Position numbers and translations under genes: made by a program. This document shows positions 10,620-21,469 of a stretch of 64,000 bases of DNA, piece by piece. The notes under the pieces are model-generated. The model did not search any database, had not been told where the DNA came from, and worked only from the letters and a program-made list of their open reading frames with translations. Numbering within the stretch: the first letter of the stretch is position 1; each line of letters begins with the position of its first letter. Location: positions 442,309,502 to 442,373,501 of the forward strand of contig OZ010794.1 in the NCBI GenBank assembly GCA_963932465.1, read 5' to 3'. The DNA comes from Maratus speciosus (Eukaryota > Arthropoda > Arachnida > Araneae > Salticidae).

Positions 10620-11455
10620 TTTAACCTTATTTTACTTTAAAAGTTCAAAATATTGATTATAATCAGTACAATTTCGAAACAGATTTAAAATATAAGCTTT
10701 ACAAATATTGCACATCAAATTTGGGGGCACTACAGTCGTAGGGGGACGGGGCACTTCCCAGTTTGCCCTTCCTTTAATCAAGAAGTACTTTTGCAAAAAA
10801 CGCAACCCTGCATTATAGTTGTCTAAATTGAGATGTCCGGTATTCGGGAGTATCCGTTGTGGAGGTTAATGGAGATTCTCGAATAGCGAACACCTCTATT
10901 TAACGAATACTTTTTTAATCAGCAGACATACATATTTGTATATTTTTACCTCAAAAAAGTAGACATCTCCAATTATCGGACAAATTCCGCGGTCCCGAAG
11001 TGTTCGCTATTAAGGGCTTTTAAGGTACATAGATAAATATATATATATATTTTATAATCTTGTCGTACTCTAAAAGTTCAAAATATTTATTATACTCGGT
11101 TGAATGTGGAAAAAGATTTAAAATATCAGATGTACGAAAATTGCAAAAATCCCACCCCCCACCCCACCCCAAAAAAATTAAAATATAAAAAAATATATTG
11201 CCACATAGGCAATTTTACATATACATCACTTGATAATCACAACAGCCATTTAACTATGAATAATGAAAATAAATAAATAAATATTCTACTTTAATAACAT
11301 TGGGGAAAAAATGACTTTGGTATTTTGTTAAATATATTTGCGTTTTTAAACTTGTCCTACTCTAAAAGTTCAAAACTTTCATTATAATCAGAGCAAGATT
11401 TAAGATATCAGCTTTACAAAAATTCATGCAAAATCCCCCCTCCCCCCCCAAAAAA
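10620..11455 (+). repeat. About 290-440-bp spaced repeats inside P12
   Basis: Three related stretches near 10625, 11065 and 11352 share 'ctctaaaagttcaaaat..t.attata.tc' and 'agatttaaaatatcagctttacaaaaattgca', and each ends in a C-rich run. Between the first two lies a partial pogo-like segment, about 10830-11030 ('cgaacacctctattta...cggtcccgaagtgttcgctatt'), similar to 18298-18630. Confidence 0.55.
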
Positions 11456-12790
11456 AATGAAAATACTTATTTAAAAATTATGTTTTTAAAAAATTTATAT
11501 TTCCACATGGACAAGTTTTTATGTAGATCAGAGGGTACTCACAAAAGCTATTCAACTATCAATAAAAACAAATAAGTACATATTCTATATTAAAAACATG
11601 AGGAAAAAATAACTTATGATTTCCAAACTTCTTTCGTCTTAAATATATACAGTAACATCTGTCATTTTTGTATTTTTCGTATAAGTGCATATAAATAAAG
11701 TTACCACAATTTTAAATACGAAATCTAGTTAGAGGTTTTTACTTTTTCCCATTATAAATTTCAAATTACTTTTTTATTAAAAATAATAAAAAAATCAGTA
11801 TTAGAGTTGATTGCAAATCAAATACATATGTATATTTTTACAGGCAGGTTCATATAATAGACCAGTCTCATTTACTTTATTTATCTTTTTTTAATCTGCG
11901 GTTTTATGCCAGGAAGTAAGAAAGCATTAGGTCAACTTTCAAAGTTTTTTTTTTCTTTACTTCCTTGTGGCCGTTATTTACTGCGAGATAAAAATTATCC
12001 ATTTGAAACTAAGAACTGACATTGAATATATAATTCGTAATAAAAAAGAACGTCATAAGTTTAAAAATATATACTTCTAGAATTAGTGGGGTTTTTTGCG
12101 AACAGATTCAAAACTAATTAAATTTCATGCAGGATTTTGTTTAGTACAATAAATAAAATCATAAAATACACTAATTTTACTACTATAAAGAAACTTACTT
12201 GAGTTGCTGCAAGAGGTAAGAAATATTCCTCGATTTGAAATTTTAAAAACTACCACAACCACAGTGAGGGAGAAAGACTTTCATCAGTTTAAAAGGTAAT
12301 CCATAATACATCCGACTAGCCATATTTAAAGGATGAGATGTTTCATCCTAAAAACAGGACCCGCCAGACAAAAGTTTCTTTTTTTTTGCCAGTTTCGACA
12401 GGACGAAGATGAATAACACAATATTATTGATATAAATTGATACGAGTTAACACTAAGCCCATTGCACACGCTTTGTAGAATTTCCGGGTGTAATCTTCAA
12501 CCGCCGTCTACTTCTGTTCTGTGTCTATCCCGCCCTTGTATCGACGACAGCTTCTAAGAGACATTTGATGTCGAGCACACACGTCAGATGTATGTATTCA
12601 ATAAATAAATACTCCAAGTTAATACGAATTAAAATCACAGTACTTCACATTTCGCAAAAAACGAATTAAAATACACGCGTACATAAAAACAAACTTTGTT
12701 TGAATTACAACGTATACCACTTCGAACGAAGACATCTAAAACGCATGCGCAACTGGGAGTGCTAGTGCCCCCTGGTGGTTATTGCGTCGG
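11456..12790. other. P12 interior, no gene seen
   Basis: AT-rich with many stops in all frames. A short GC-richer part at about 12440-12560 and 12725-12790 ('gcatgcgcaactgggagtgctagtgccccctggtgg') might be older captured sequence. Nothing in it is recognisable. Confidence 0.4.
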
Positions 12791-12795
12791 AAGAA

Positions 12796-13020
12796 TCAAA
12801 ACATCTTAAATTAAGACACGTTTAAAGCAATGAAGTGTCTTAAAATAAGACGTTTGCGGATATTTTACACATTATTCTCAGTTCGTTTACACCATGGTCA
12901 TAGTAAGACGCTTATGTATCTTAAATTAAGACATCTATAGTGTCTTAATTTTCAGATTAAGACACTTAAGTGTCTAAAATTCTTTTTCAGTCACATATGT
13001 GTCTAAATTTAAGACGCTTC
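12796..13020. repeat. Cluster of alternating TGTCTTAA motifs
   Basis: Repeated (A)GTGTCTTAA and TTAAGACAC, often back to back (CTTAAATTAAGAC), with later copies drifting to GTGTCTAAA. About ten copies occur in 225 bases. It mirrors the left cluster of the same element with a one-base change in the motif. Confidence 0.8.
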
Positions 13021-13235
13021 TATTTGCAGTGTACAGTGCGTATACAGGGGAACTCAAAATTATTCCGTTACATTATGATATACGAAGAGAAATTTTTTAT
13101 GGCGTATTTTAATGAAATAAACAATGAAATTTATATGAATTGATAAAGCACACTAAAACATACTTGCTGTATATTATGTGGTTCAAAGCATTTATCGTTC
13201 ATTTACAGGGTCGCACAAAATAGTTCGTTTTTGTA

Positions 13236-13630
13236 CATTGTAAAAATAATTCTGTTGTTCTACAGATGTAAAGTTACATGCTTACTAAACTTTCATCTGT
13301 AACTGTACAAAAAAAGCTGAAAATCTACAAAACTAGTTTTTGTAAAGCTACAGAAATCTGTAACTTTACAAATAAATCTGCTAAAATTACAGTAATCTTA
13401 CAAAAATTTTATTTGTAACACTGGTTGCAGTTACATGAAAAGTTCTAGGCATACCAGTTTCCTAAAAAATTCTTAGTAACCTTACAGATTTTTTGATTTT
13501 CGACGCAAAAGTGTGTTTGTTACATGAATTTTTGTTGTTGCTGTTACATAAAAAGTTCTAGGAATCCCAAGTTTCATAGAAAAACTTTAGGAACTTTACT
13601 GATTTTTTTTTTTTTTTTTTTTTTACAGTG
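13236..13630. mobile_element. 395-bp MITE with GTAACTTTACA self-motif (P3)
   Basis: The ends are CATTGTAAAAA and, from the right, CACTGTAAAAA, with TA on both sides (13234-13235, 13631-13632). The interior repeats tctGTAACTTTACAaa and its parts in both orientations six or more times. The right end includes a T24 run. It is inserted in B2. Its termini resemble those of P12 and P4 (CACTSTAAA). Confidence 0.6.
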
Positions 13631-14555
13631 TACTGTTCTTCGGGGAAAAACTATTCGCATTTTATTATTTTGCATTATTTCAAATATGGTGAAATTGATA
13701 TATCATACATTTCTGAGTTCAATACAAGATGCTTGCAGTAGAACATGGCATCGCATTTACCGTTCATTTACAGGGACACATAAAAGATTTAATACAATGC
13801 TATATCCGAAGGATTGTCTATCCGAGAAGCTTGTTGAAATTATAGCATGCATTTTAATATTTAACTAAATGTTTGTATGCTATGTGGTATGTATAAAAAT
13901 TATATACCATACACAGGGCAACAAAAAATAATTCGTAAGCAATCCTGAGAATAAGCGTGGATTGCTTCAAGGAGTTTTTAATTTGAGATGTGCATTTTTA
14001 AGCTCAACAACATTTAATATTCTAAGTGATGTTTGTAGAATATAAATAAAATCATATATAGGGCAATGCAAAGAACCTGGATACATGGCCACCTATTGAT
14101 GATAAATTTTGGAAGTATGATTTCAGTAGTTTTAGGTGTATTTTTGCCTCAATTCAATTTTAACTTAATATATTACGCGTATAAAATGTATAGGTGAAAT
14201 ACAGAGCTGTTCAAAAGAATTCAAGTACGTTTCCGTCTATTGGTAGAAATTGCCGAGGATTTATCTTTAACTGTGTTATGCGTTTTCTTATTACTCTAAA
14301 TTTTAGCATACTCTGTAGAATATATACAAATCTATAGATCATATACAGAGATGCACAGACGAATTAAAGTACCTTTCCCACTATCGACGGTATTTATTGA
14401 AATCCTATTTTCAAATGTGCTATATGTTTTCTAAAATGTTTTCTTGGGTATCTTATTTACGTTATTAAATGGCGAAGTTTTGATAAAGCATTTTGGAAGT
14501 GTTGGAAAGTATTTCATAATCTGCGCTTGACACATGATTTTTCGTTCTTGTTACT

Positions 14556-15536
14556 CTTACCTTTTATTTTTCTTAACTGAGCTCTGGGCAAAGCGGCGTT
14601 AAAACTGAAAAGCAACAAACAATTTTTTAGGCTAACAATAATTATTTTTGAAAATTTTACATCGGCATTCGGTGATGATTTCACGGGATGCATGGGGGGG
14701 GGGGGGGGGCACTGAACTCCCCGGCAGAAAATTGAGATTTTATGCTTAAATAAGAGCAAAAGTGCAAAATTTTCCTTTGGAACTCCTTACTGACCCTCCT
14801 CGGAGCTACGAAAATCCCTCGCAATGAAAATTGTCTGAATTCAACACTGCCGGCATTTTCCTTTGAAAAATAAAAAGGTATTCTTTAATCTTAAACACTG
14901 TGGCACATAAATAAAATCTGCCCATAAGGCAATTTTATTACTTATTTGTTTGTAAATTATCATTAAGTTTTGAAAGATGGATTATTTTTTTAAATGTAGT
15001 TTAGAAATATATACATTGTAGTAATATCCCTGGCATTCTTTATAGTATATAAAATATAAATAAAGTAGCAATCAACCTTTGCGAGATAAACTTGACGACT
15101 ACAGTGACATGTACAATGGAATAAAAAGTGATAAAATTTTGATAAAGTGACAGAGAGCATTTAAGAGAAAATGTTTGATAGCGAGATAGCGATGTTATAA
15201 GCTTATAGATAAAGCTCTTCATTGTGAAAGTTCAACAATATTTAGAAGTCATCTAAAGCTGAAAAGAAGAGAATAAATATCAGGCTATAAATATAGAGAA
15301 GAAACAGTTTTGCACACTTTATTTTATAGTTAAATGACAAATATTTTATACATTGTGTATATGCGCGGTTTTCTGATTATTGAAATGTGCCTTGAAGGTT
15401 CAATTCATTGAAAGTTTGATACAACTACAATTATTTTGAATTTTGTAACTGATTTGCATTGTTTAATTGTAAAGTCACGACAAAGATTTCAGAGACAATC
15501 GGAATACCTAGAACTAGATTGTAGTACAGCCGTGGA
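14556..15536. other. No gene seen
   Basis: AT-rich. It holds a G17 run near 14694-14710 and the second copy of the repeat described at 9185-9310. No ORF has coding character. Confidence 0.4.
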
Positions 15537-16668
15537 AAAAAAAAGCAGAACACCCAAATTAACACTACAACTAATTAGATGTAAATAAATATATCTAGTA
15601 TAATATTAATCTAGTACAACTAATTGTAATAGAAGAAAGTTACTGGTACCAAATGATTGGAAATAAAGTTTGCTTTTAAATGATGCATATAAAGTTTGCT
15701 TAGGGGGCCATCTACATATCAAAACCAGACCAGGCTTTATTTTTTCAATGGCAACACCTAATTTTGATAATATATTTTAAATTTTCGGTTAAAATTATGC
15801 CTAGAAACGAAATTTCAAGTCGTTTGGATGATAAGTTTTTGGGTTATAAATATTCAAAATTTACAGTTTCTAATGTTAAATTAAATTTTTATATTATTAA
15901 TATCTCCTAAAATTATAATCCTAATGCACTATTTTTTTTTTTAGTTATAGTACTTAAAAACATAAATACATTGAATTTGTAATTTTTTTTATAAATTTGC
16001 AATATGAATTATGAAATTCATATTCGAAAAATTTATGAATTGCAACCTACAATTGTTTTTGATGGCTTTATATTTATTTTGCCTTTCTTTATGCAAAAAA
16101 GAAAAAACAAATTCCAAGTAGTTTTCGAATTATGATTAAAAAACTTCAGAAAGATGGTTTAAGATAAATTCAGAAGATATTCAGAAAATTATAATTTGAA
16201 AAAAATATATATTTTTTACTCGCTTTATCGAAACATTTGGTTTAACAATAGCCGAAACATATTAAGCGAGTAAAATGGTCCTATTGGCAAGAAATAATAC
16301 CTTAATAGAAGTGATATAGTCGTTCTGTAGCATTTCAACAATTGAGTACCGAACTTCAATTTGAATACATCCCTTAAAATATGCTCATTTTAAAATAATT
16401 AATTTCTCTGAAACTAATCGTACGAATTTCAGGAAAATTTGTTTTTAGGCTAATTGAAGGGTGTAGAATTTATTTATGGTGTCAAACTTGGGTACTGCTA
16501 TTGAGAAAACAAAGTTTGGTTTTGTTTTGATATGTAGGTGACCTCCTAAGCAAATTCTATATACGTTATTTAAAATAGACTATTTCGATCGTTTAGTAAA
16601 TAATTTTCTTCTACAATAATTTGTTGTAGAATTAGTAGGGAGTGTTTACTTTTTTTTCCACGACTTTG
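15537..16668. mobile_element. 1.1-kb long-inverted-repeat element, Tc1/mariner-like ends
   Basis: The left end is CAGCCGTGGAAAAAAAAAGC, preceded by TA. The right end, reversed, reads CAAAGTCGTGGAAAAAAAAG. Further inside, 'tttgcttagggggccatctacatatcaaaac' pairs with the stretch near 16525-16550 ('gttttgatatgtaggtgacctcctaagcaaa'), so the arms extend about 190 bp with gaps. No transposase ORF. 'Mariner-like' rests only on the end wording. Confidence 0.5.
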
Positions 16669-17322
16669 CATCCCGGATCCTATTTTACGTTATCATTTGT
16701 TTAGGATAAACATCCCGGATTCCATTTTACACTGTTATTTTATTAGGATAAATTTCAAACACTTTAGATAGGAATTTGATGTTGTCCTAATATGTTGATA
16801 TCAATACTTACTTACCTGCCAACCACAAAACATCTGCATCTAATAAAGAAATTGAATAAAATCTCATGCAAGAAAGGTACTTAAGGAAATGTAAATTGAC
16901 TTTACCACACTTATATCTAATTTAGAAATCTAATGTTTTTGTAATTATTGTTTAGGAAAACAGTTTTGATGGTCATTCAATATTATTTAAAAGTAAGATC
17001 ATACTCTATTTCTATAGCGATGGCATACTTAAATTAACCCGAAATAGGCATATTTGGAGGCTTTTAAACCTATTGGGTAATTGTGGTAAACGTGATTTAG
17101 CGCTATAAAGTGGTTTTCGTGAAGCTTTTTAGTAATATCAACATTGAATTTAAACATTAATATTACTATCATCGCTCAGATTTGGCGTAAACATAAGCTG
17201 TAGACCCGATTACGGGAGATTAAATATCCTTTTATTTCCGTCATGGAGCTATCTGCTTATTTTTCATAATTGGGATTATTTTAATGAGTTTTAATAAACA
17301 TTTATGTATATGTTTATGTATG

Positions 17323-17360
<38 letters not shown>

Positions 17361-17436
17361 TTATTTATAATTTGTTTAACACTGTTTAACATAATATGTT
17401 GTAACACTGTTTGTAGATGATCATTTGTATCGGTTT
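16669..17436. other. No gene seen; short duplication and TA run
   Basis: The phrase 'catcccggat(c/t)c(t/c)attttac' occurs twice (16669 and 16709) in a 40-bp tandem duplication. A GTAT/TA microsatellite lies at about 17310-17355. The rest is unremarkable AT-rich DNA. Confidence 0.5.
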
Positions 17437-17638
17437 ATAATTTTTGAATAAGGAGTCGATTCGACTCCGACAAAATGATTAAATGGCAACTGGAGCCAGA
17501 ATTTTTTCATAAAATAAGTAAAATTTAAAACACACAAAAATACGTTAAATAAATCAGTTAAATAATTTTAAATAAAACTTCTAGTGTGAAATACTTTTAT
17601 GAAGTTTGGATAAAATTCCCGGTCGTTCTAGTGTTAAT
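17437..17638. mobile_element. Degenerate piggyBac-like MITE
   Basis: Closely matches the intact copy at 55124-55323 ('ggagtcgattcgactccgac', 'ggagccagaattttttcataaaataag', 'aaataaatcagttaaataattttaaataaaa'). The right end CGTTCTAGTG followed by TTAA is preserved. The left end has lost its TTAA and terminal bases. Confidence 0.65.
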
Positions 17639-18297
17639 ATATTGTCTGAGCGAAGCGAAGGCTAATACTCAGCGAAATATTACTGTCCGGACACTTTACT
17701 ACTACGATGGATATTAACGCCATGTCCTACTAAAAAAAAAAGCCTAATAAAAACCTTTCGTCAAGCATAACTCAAAAAATATTTGTCGGATTTCGTTTCT
17801 GATTGCACCAGAAGGTACCTATGAGGGTCGCCTACTGAATGCACCTACTATGAAAAATAAGTTCCAAACCGTTTAAAAATTATATAGAAAAAACTCTTAA
17901 AAAAGCACAATTTATCTGCATACGTCACAGAAATTTGGTGTGCGTCACTTTCACCGGTTGATGTTTTCGTAGATAACTGGTTTAACACATGGAGCAAATA
18001 AAAAAAATACGCACGCAGTAATATTGAATAGATCAGTTTCAACCACGTGATCACAAACCTTGCAACAACCCGTGGCAACCAGTTTTAGTGGGCAAACAAA
18101 TAATAATACAGTATTCCGTACCACGGTGACCGTTTTTAGCCTGTTGTATAAAATCTGGCATGTTGTATGACATACAATTGTGGATGATTAAAACAAAAGA
18201 CATGAGTGTTTATTGATCCGGGAGGTTATCTTTCTCTGGATGTCTGTCTGTCTATCATACAGCATGCAATTTTCTTGTAAAGGATGATATTATTATG
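17639..18297. other. No gene seen
   Basis: Non-coding. It contains 'gagcgaagcgaaggc' at 17647 and a short GTCTGTCTGTC run at 18241-18253, possibly a HINE fragment. Confidence 0.35.
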
Positions 18298-18630
18298 CAG
18301 TAAAATCTCCATAACGGACACACCCGATTAGTGGACACCTCTATTTAGCGGGCATTTTTTCGATTACCAACCCTTAAATAACTGTACATTTTTTACTCTC
18401 AGTAGCGGGCACCTCCAAATAGAGGACAAATTCTGCCCTCCCGAGGTGTTCGCTATTCAGAAGTTTTACTGGTAAAACCTCCATAGCGGACACACCCAAT
18501 TAGCGGATACCTCTATTTAGCGGACATTTTTTCGATTACCAACTCTTAAATAACTGTACATGTTTTACTCTCAGTAGCGGTCACCTCTAAATAGAGGACA
18601 AATTCTGCATTCTCGGGGTGTCCGCTACTC
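18298..18630. mobile_element. Two tandem pogo/Tigger-like MITEs
   Basis: Copy one (18298-18471) runs from CAGTAAAATCTCCATA to AGAAGTTTTACTG. Copy two (18472-18630) starts 'gtaaaacctccatagcgg' and lacks its last bases. Both contain 'cacctctatttagcgg', 'ccaac.cttaaataactgtacat' and 'ctctcagtagcgg.cacct'. The CAGT(A/G)AAACCTC end is typical of pogo/Tigger elements. Copy two is fused directly to the truncated A3 element. Confidence 0.6.
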
Positions 18631-18632
18631 AG

Positions 18633-19226
18633 CGCTACCTGTTGAGCGATTTACACCAAAAATTAAACAGCACTAATTTATATGTCAATTCATGTCAAGG
18701 ACTAACTAAATCTGAAGTTTGAAGAAAATCCGTGCAATAGTTCTTGAGATACAGCTCTTGCGGAAACCGTGAAAAATGCAGCACAGCAGCGCCACCTGTT
18801 GGGCGATTTTTACAAAAAAGTGATCAGCACCAAACTATATTCTGGACTAACGGAATATGAAGTTTTATGAAAATTTGTGCAGTAGTTCTTGAGATATAGC
18901 TATTGCAGAAATCGTGAAAAATGCCGCATAGCAGCGCCACCTGTTGGGCTATTTTTACCAAAAACTAATCAGGTCCAGTTTATATTAAGGTCTAACTAAA
19001 TATAAAGTTTTGTGAAATTCCGTGCATTAGTTCTTGAAATAGAGCGCCCACAAAATTTTTGTCACATACAGACTCACAGAGTGACAGACAAACTTACAGA
19101 CAGGCATTTTCTAAAAACCATCAAATCGTGTTCTGGGCATTCTAAAACGTATAAATCCGTCGAAAACCGGAAGGCGAAAATTTTCACGAATCCAATACTT
19201 TCTTCTTGTAAAGATAGAAGAAAGTA
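18633..19226 (-). mobile_element. Family A HINE-like element, copy A3 (3' truncated)
   Basis: Reverse-strand copy. The 5' hairpin (TACTTTCTTC...GAAGATAGAAGAAAGTA as seen on plus) is at 19194-19226, the GTCT microsatellite at 19068-19105, then about three 145-bp core units ('cagcgccacctgttgggcgattt' on plus at 18787 and 18932). The conserved 3' end is missing and the core abuts the pogo MITE at 18631. Confidence 0.65.
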
Positions 19227-19321
19227 AAAATTGATCTAAGATAGCAAAAGGCACGCGCATAAAAAATTAACAATCATATATTAACTGCATTAAAGGATGA
19301 AGTCATCGCTTTAGAAAGAAA

Positions 19322-20411
19322 AACTAGTATGTTGTGGCTATCACAAAACTTTCTTCTATATAAATCACGTCAATTAAATCATTTAAATAGTACAAGAAAT
19401 TACATGAATTTAGCACCAATTCATATCAAAGTACATCTGAATTTGAAGTTGGATGAAAATTCGTGCATTAGTTCTTGAGATAGAGCTATAGCGGAAATTC
19501 TGAAAAATGTAGCATAGAAGCGCCACCTGTTGAGCGATTTACACCAAAAATAAACAGCACTAAATGATATCAAGGTATACCTGAATCTGAAGTTTGTTGA
19601 AAATCTAAGCGTTAGTTCTTGAGATAAAGCTATTGCGGAAATCGCAAAAAATACAGCATAGCAGCGCCACCTGTGGGAGATATTTACACCAAAAATTAAA
19701 CAGCACTAATTTATACGTCAATTCATGTCAAGGACTAACTAAATCTGAAGTTTGATGAAAATCCGTGCAATAGTTCTTGAGATACAGCTCTTGCGAAAAT
19801 CGTGAAAATGCAGCGCAGCAGCGCCACCTGTTGGGCGATTTACACCAAAAATTAAACAGCACTAATTTATATCAGGGACTATCTAAATCTGAAGTTTGAT
19901 GAAAATTCGTGCATTTTTTCTTGAGTTAGAGCAATTGCGATAATCATGAATAATGCAGCATAGCAGCGCCACCTGTTGGGCGATTTTCACAAAAAAATAA
20001 TCAGCAACAAACTATATCCTGGACTAATTGAATCTGAAGTTTTATGAAAATCCGTGCAGTAGTTCTTGAGATATAGCTATTGCAGAAATCGTGAAAAATG
20101 CCGCATAGCAGCGCCACCTGTTGGGCGATTTTCACCAAAAACTAATCAAGTCCAGATTATATCAAGGTCTAACTAAATATGAAGTTTTGTGAAATTCCGT
20201 GCATTAGTTCTTCAGAGCGCCCACAAAATTTTTGTCACATACAGACTCACAGACAGAGTGACAGAGTGACAGACAGACTCACAGACAGACATTTTCTAAA
20301 AACCATCAAATCGTGTTCAGGACATTCTAAAACGTATAAATCCGTCGAAAACCGGAAGTCGAAATTTTTCACGAATCCAATACTTTCTTCTTGTAAAGAT
20401 AGAAGAAAGTA
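19322..20411 (-). mobile_element. Family A HINE-like element, copy A4 (complete)
   Basis: Both ends are present in reverse: ACTAG...'aaaactttcttctata' at 19323-19360 (3' end) and the 5' hairpin at 20378-20411. The core holds about five and a half units, with CGCCAC anchors at 19521, 19665, 19822, 19967 and 20112. The microsatellite is at 20240-20291. The 95-base gap between A3 and A4 is unique sequence. Confidence 0.7.
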
Positions 20412-21469
20412 AAAAAGGGACAACGAAAAATAAATTGAAAACATGAAATACGATTTAATCTAATATAACAAAGCATAACTTTAAGCTCCACGTGAAACAT
20501 CACTGCTCCGATCGATCGATGTTATCTTCTAAACTTTTCAATTTCGCTTTTTAATCATATACATAAAATAAACCTAAAAATCTGTCACGTAGCACTTTAT
20601 CTTTTTACACGACTGCCAAGAAGGGTTATGTGTTTGACGCGTATCTGTGTATTTGGATTTCTTTATTCCCTCGAAACATCCCAACGGCTGGATGGATTTT
20701 AATGAATGGGGTCTCTATTGATTAGTCTTAACCGTCCGATGGTTATAGGCTAGATTTTGTTTTTATAAATTCAAAATGGCGGTAGAGACGAAAAAAAAAT
20801 TTTACGCACCCTATTGAGTGGCATATATAAGGAGATGTTTCTTTGACCATTTTACAGTCAGAAGCTCCGTTTAAATATTACACAACCTGGAAGTTGTGTA
20901 GGTAGGATCTCCAGCTTTATTACAACTCTAACCTTCATAGACATCTATAGGCCTCATCAAAACAGTGTTTATAGATAGGAACTAATAATTAAACACAACT
21001 TAAAAGTCATCAATACAAGTAAATAAAAAATATATGTAAGTAATATAAAAATAGTTTCACATTGTTGAGAAATAATTAATTAATTCACTTTTTACGCAGT
21101 CGGGTTTTTTGATTTTTTAAATTTAATTTTTACTTGTTTGTACTATTTTTTTTTTTTTTCCAATCTTTGATGAGAATGGTATAATGCGGGAATTTATTTT
21201 CTGGTAATATCGATTTGAGAAACCTTTTACTTCATTTATGAAAACAATTTTAGTTAACTGCAATTTTTAACCAAACACATATTTTAATGAAATGTGAGTG
21301 TACTATGACAGAAACTGGTTCAAAAACCTTTCGAATGATACCTCATACGTGGTTCTGCGTTTTGTAAATGCATAGAAAAAGAAATGTTCACAACAGAAAT
21401 AGTTACATTCATATAATAACAAAAATAGTTGTTAAGAAAACACAATATTTAATATTAAAACATGTCTTA
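20412..21469. other. No gene seen; one dispersed-repeat-like stretch
   Basis: About 20590-20830 has the style of the HINE families ('cctcgaaacatcccaacggctggatggattttaatgaa', 'tcaaaatggcggtagagacg'), but I see no second copy in this window. The rest is AT-rich and featureless. Confidence 0.35.

Larger units (their letters stand above)
10204..13031. mobile_element. 2.8-kb inverted-repeat element with self-motif clusters (P12)
   Basis: The ends are CACTCTAAATtAAAATGTCTGAAATT and, read from the other side, CACTGCAAATAGAAGCGTCTTAAATT, an imperfect terminal inverted repeat. TA flanks both sides (10202-10203 and 13032-13033). Outside these points the B2 sequence is continuous with other B copies. 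Each end is followed inward by a cluster of alternating short palindromes built on TGTCTGAA (left) or TGTCTTAA (right). The interior has no coding sequence I can recognise. The size, TA target and end sequence suggest a non-autonomous cut-and-paste element of unknown superfamily. Confidence 0.5.
9431..14555 (+). mobile_element. Family B HINE-like element, copy B2 (carries three insertions)
   Basis: The 5' arm AACACTTTCCAAC is at 9431-9443. The matching ACATAGTTCAAAAGT lies at 9843 onward, after a foldback insertion. GTCTGTCTGTCC at 9868-9892 and 'taactcgcgtaaatatactcgga' follow. Tandem units with TACAGGG...AAAGAATTC run to 10203, resume at 13034, are broken again at 13236-13630, and reach the 3' signature 'gtgttggaaagtatttcataatct' near 14500-14523. 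All three insertions interrupt text that can be read continuously in other B copies. Confidence 0.55.

Noticed and set aside
16201..16280. 'gcgagtaaaatgg' and similar inverted phrases as a separate element near 16215-16275
   Set aside because: The match 'ttttactcgcttta' to 'taagcgagtaaaa' is short and lies inside the larger 15537-16668 inverted-repeat element.
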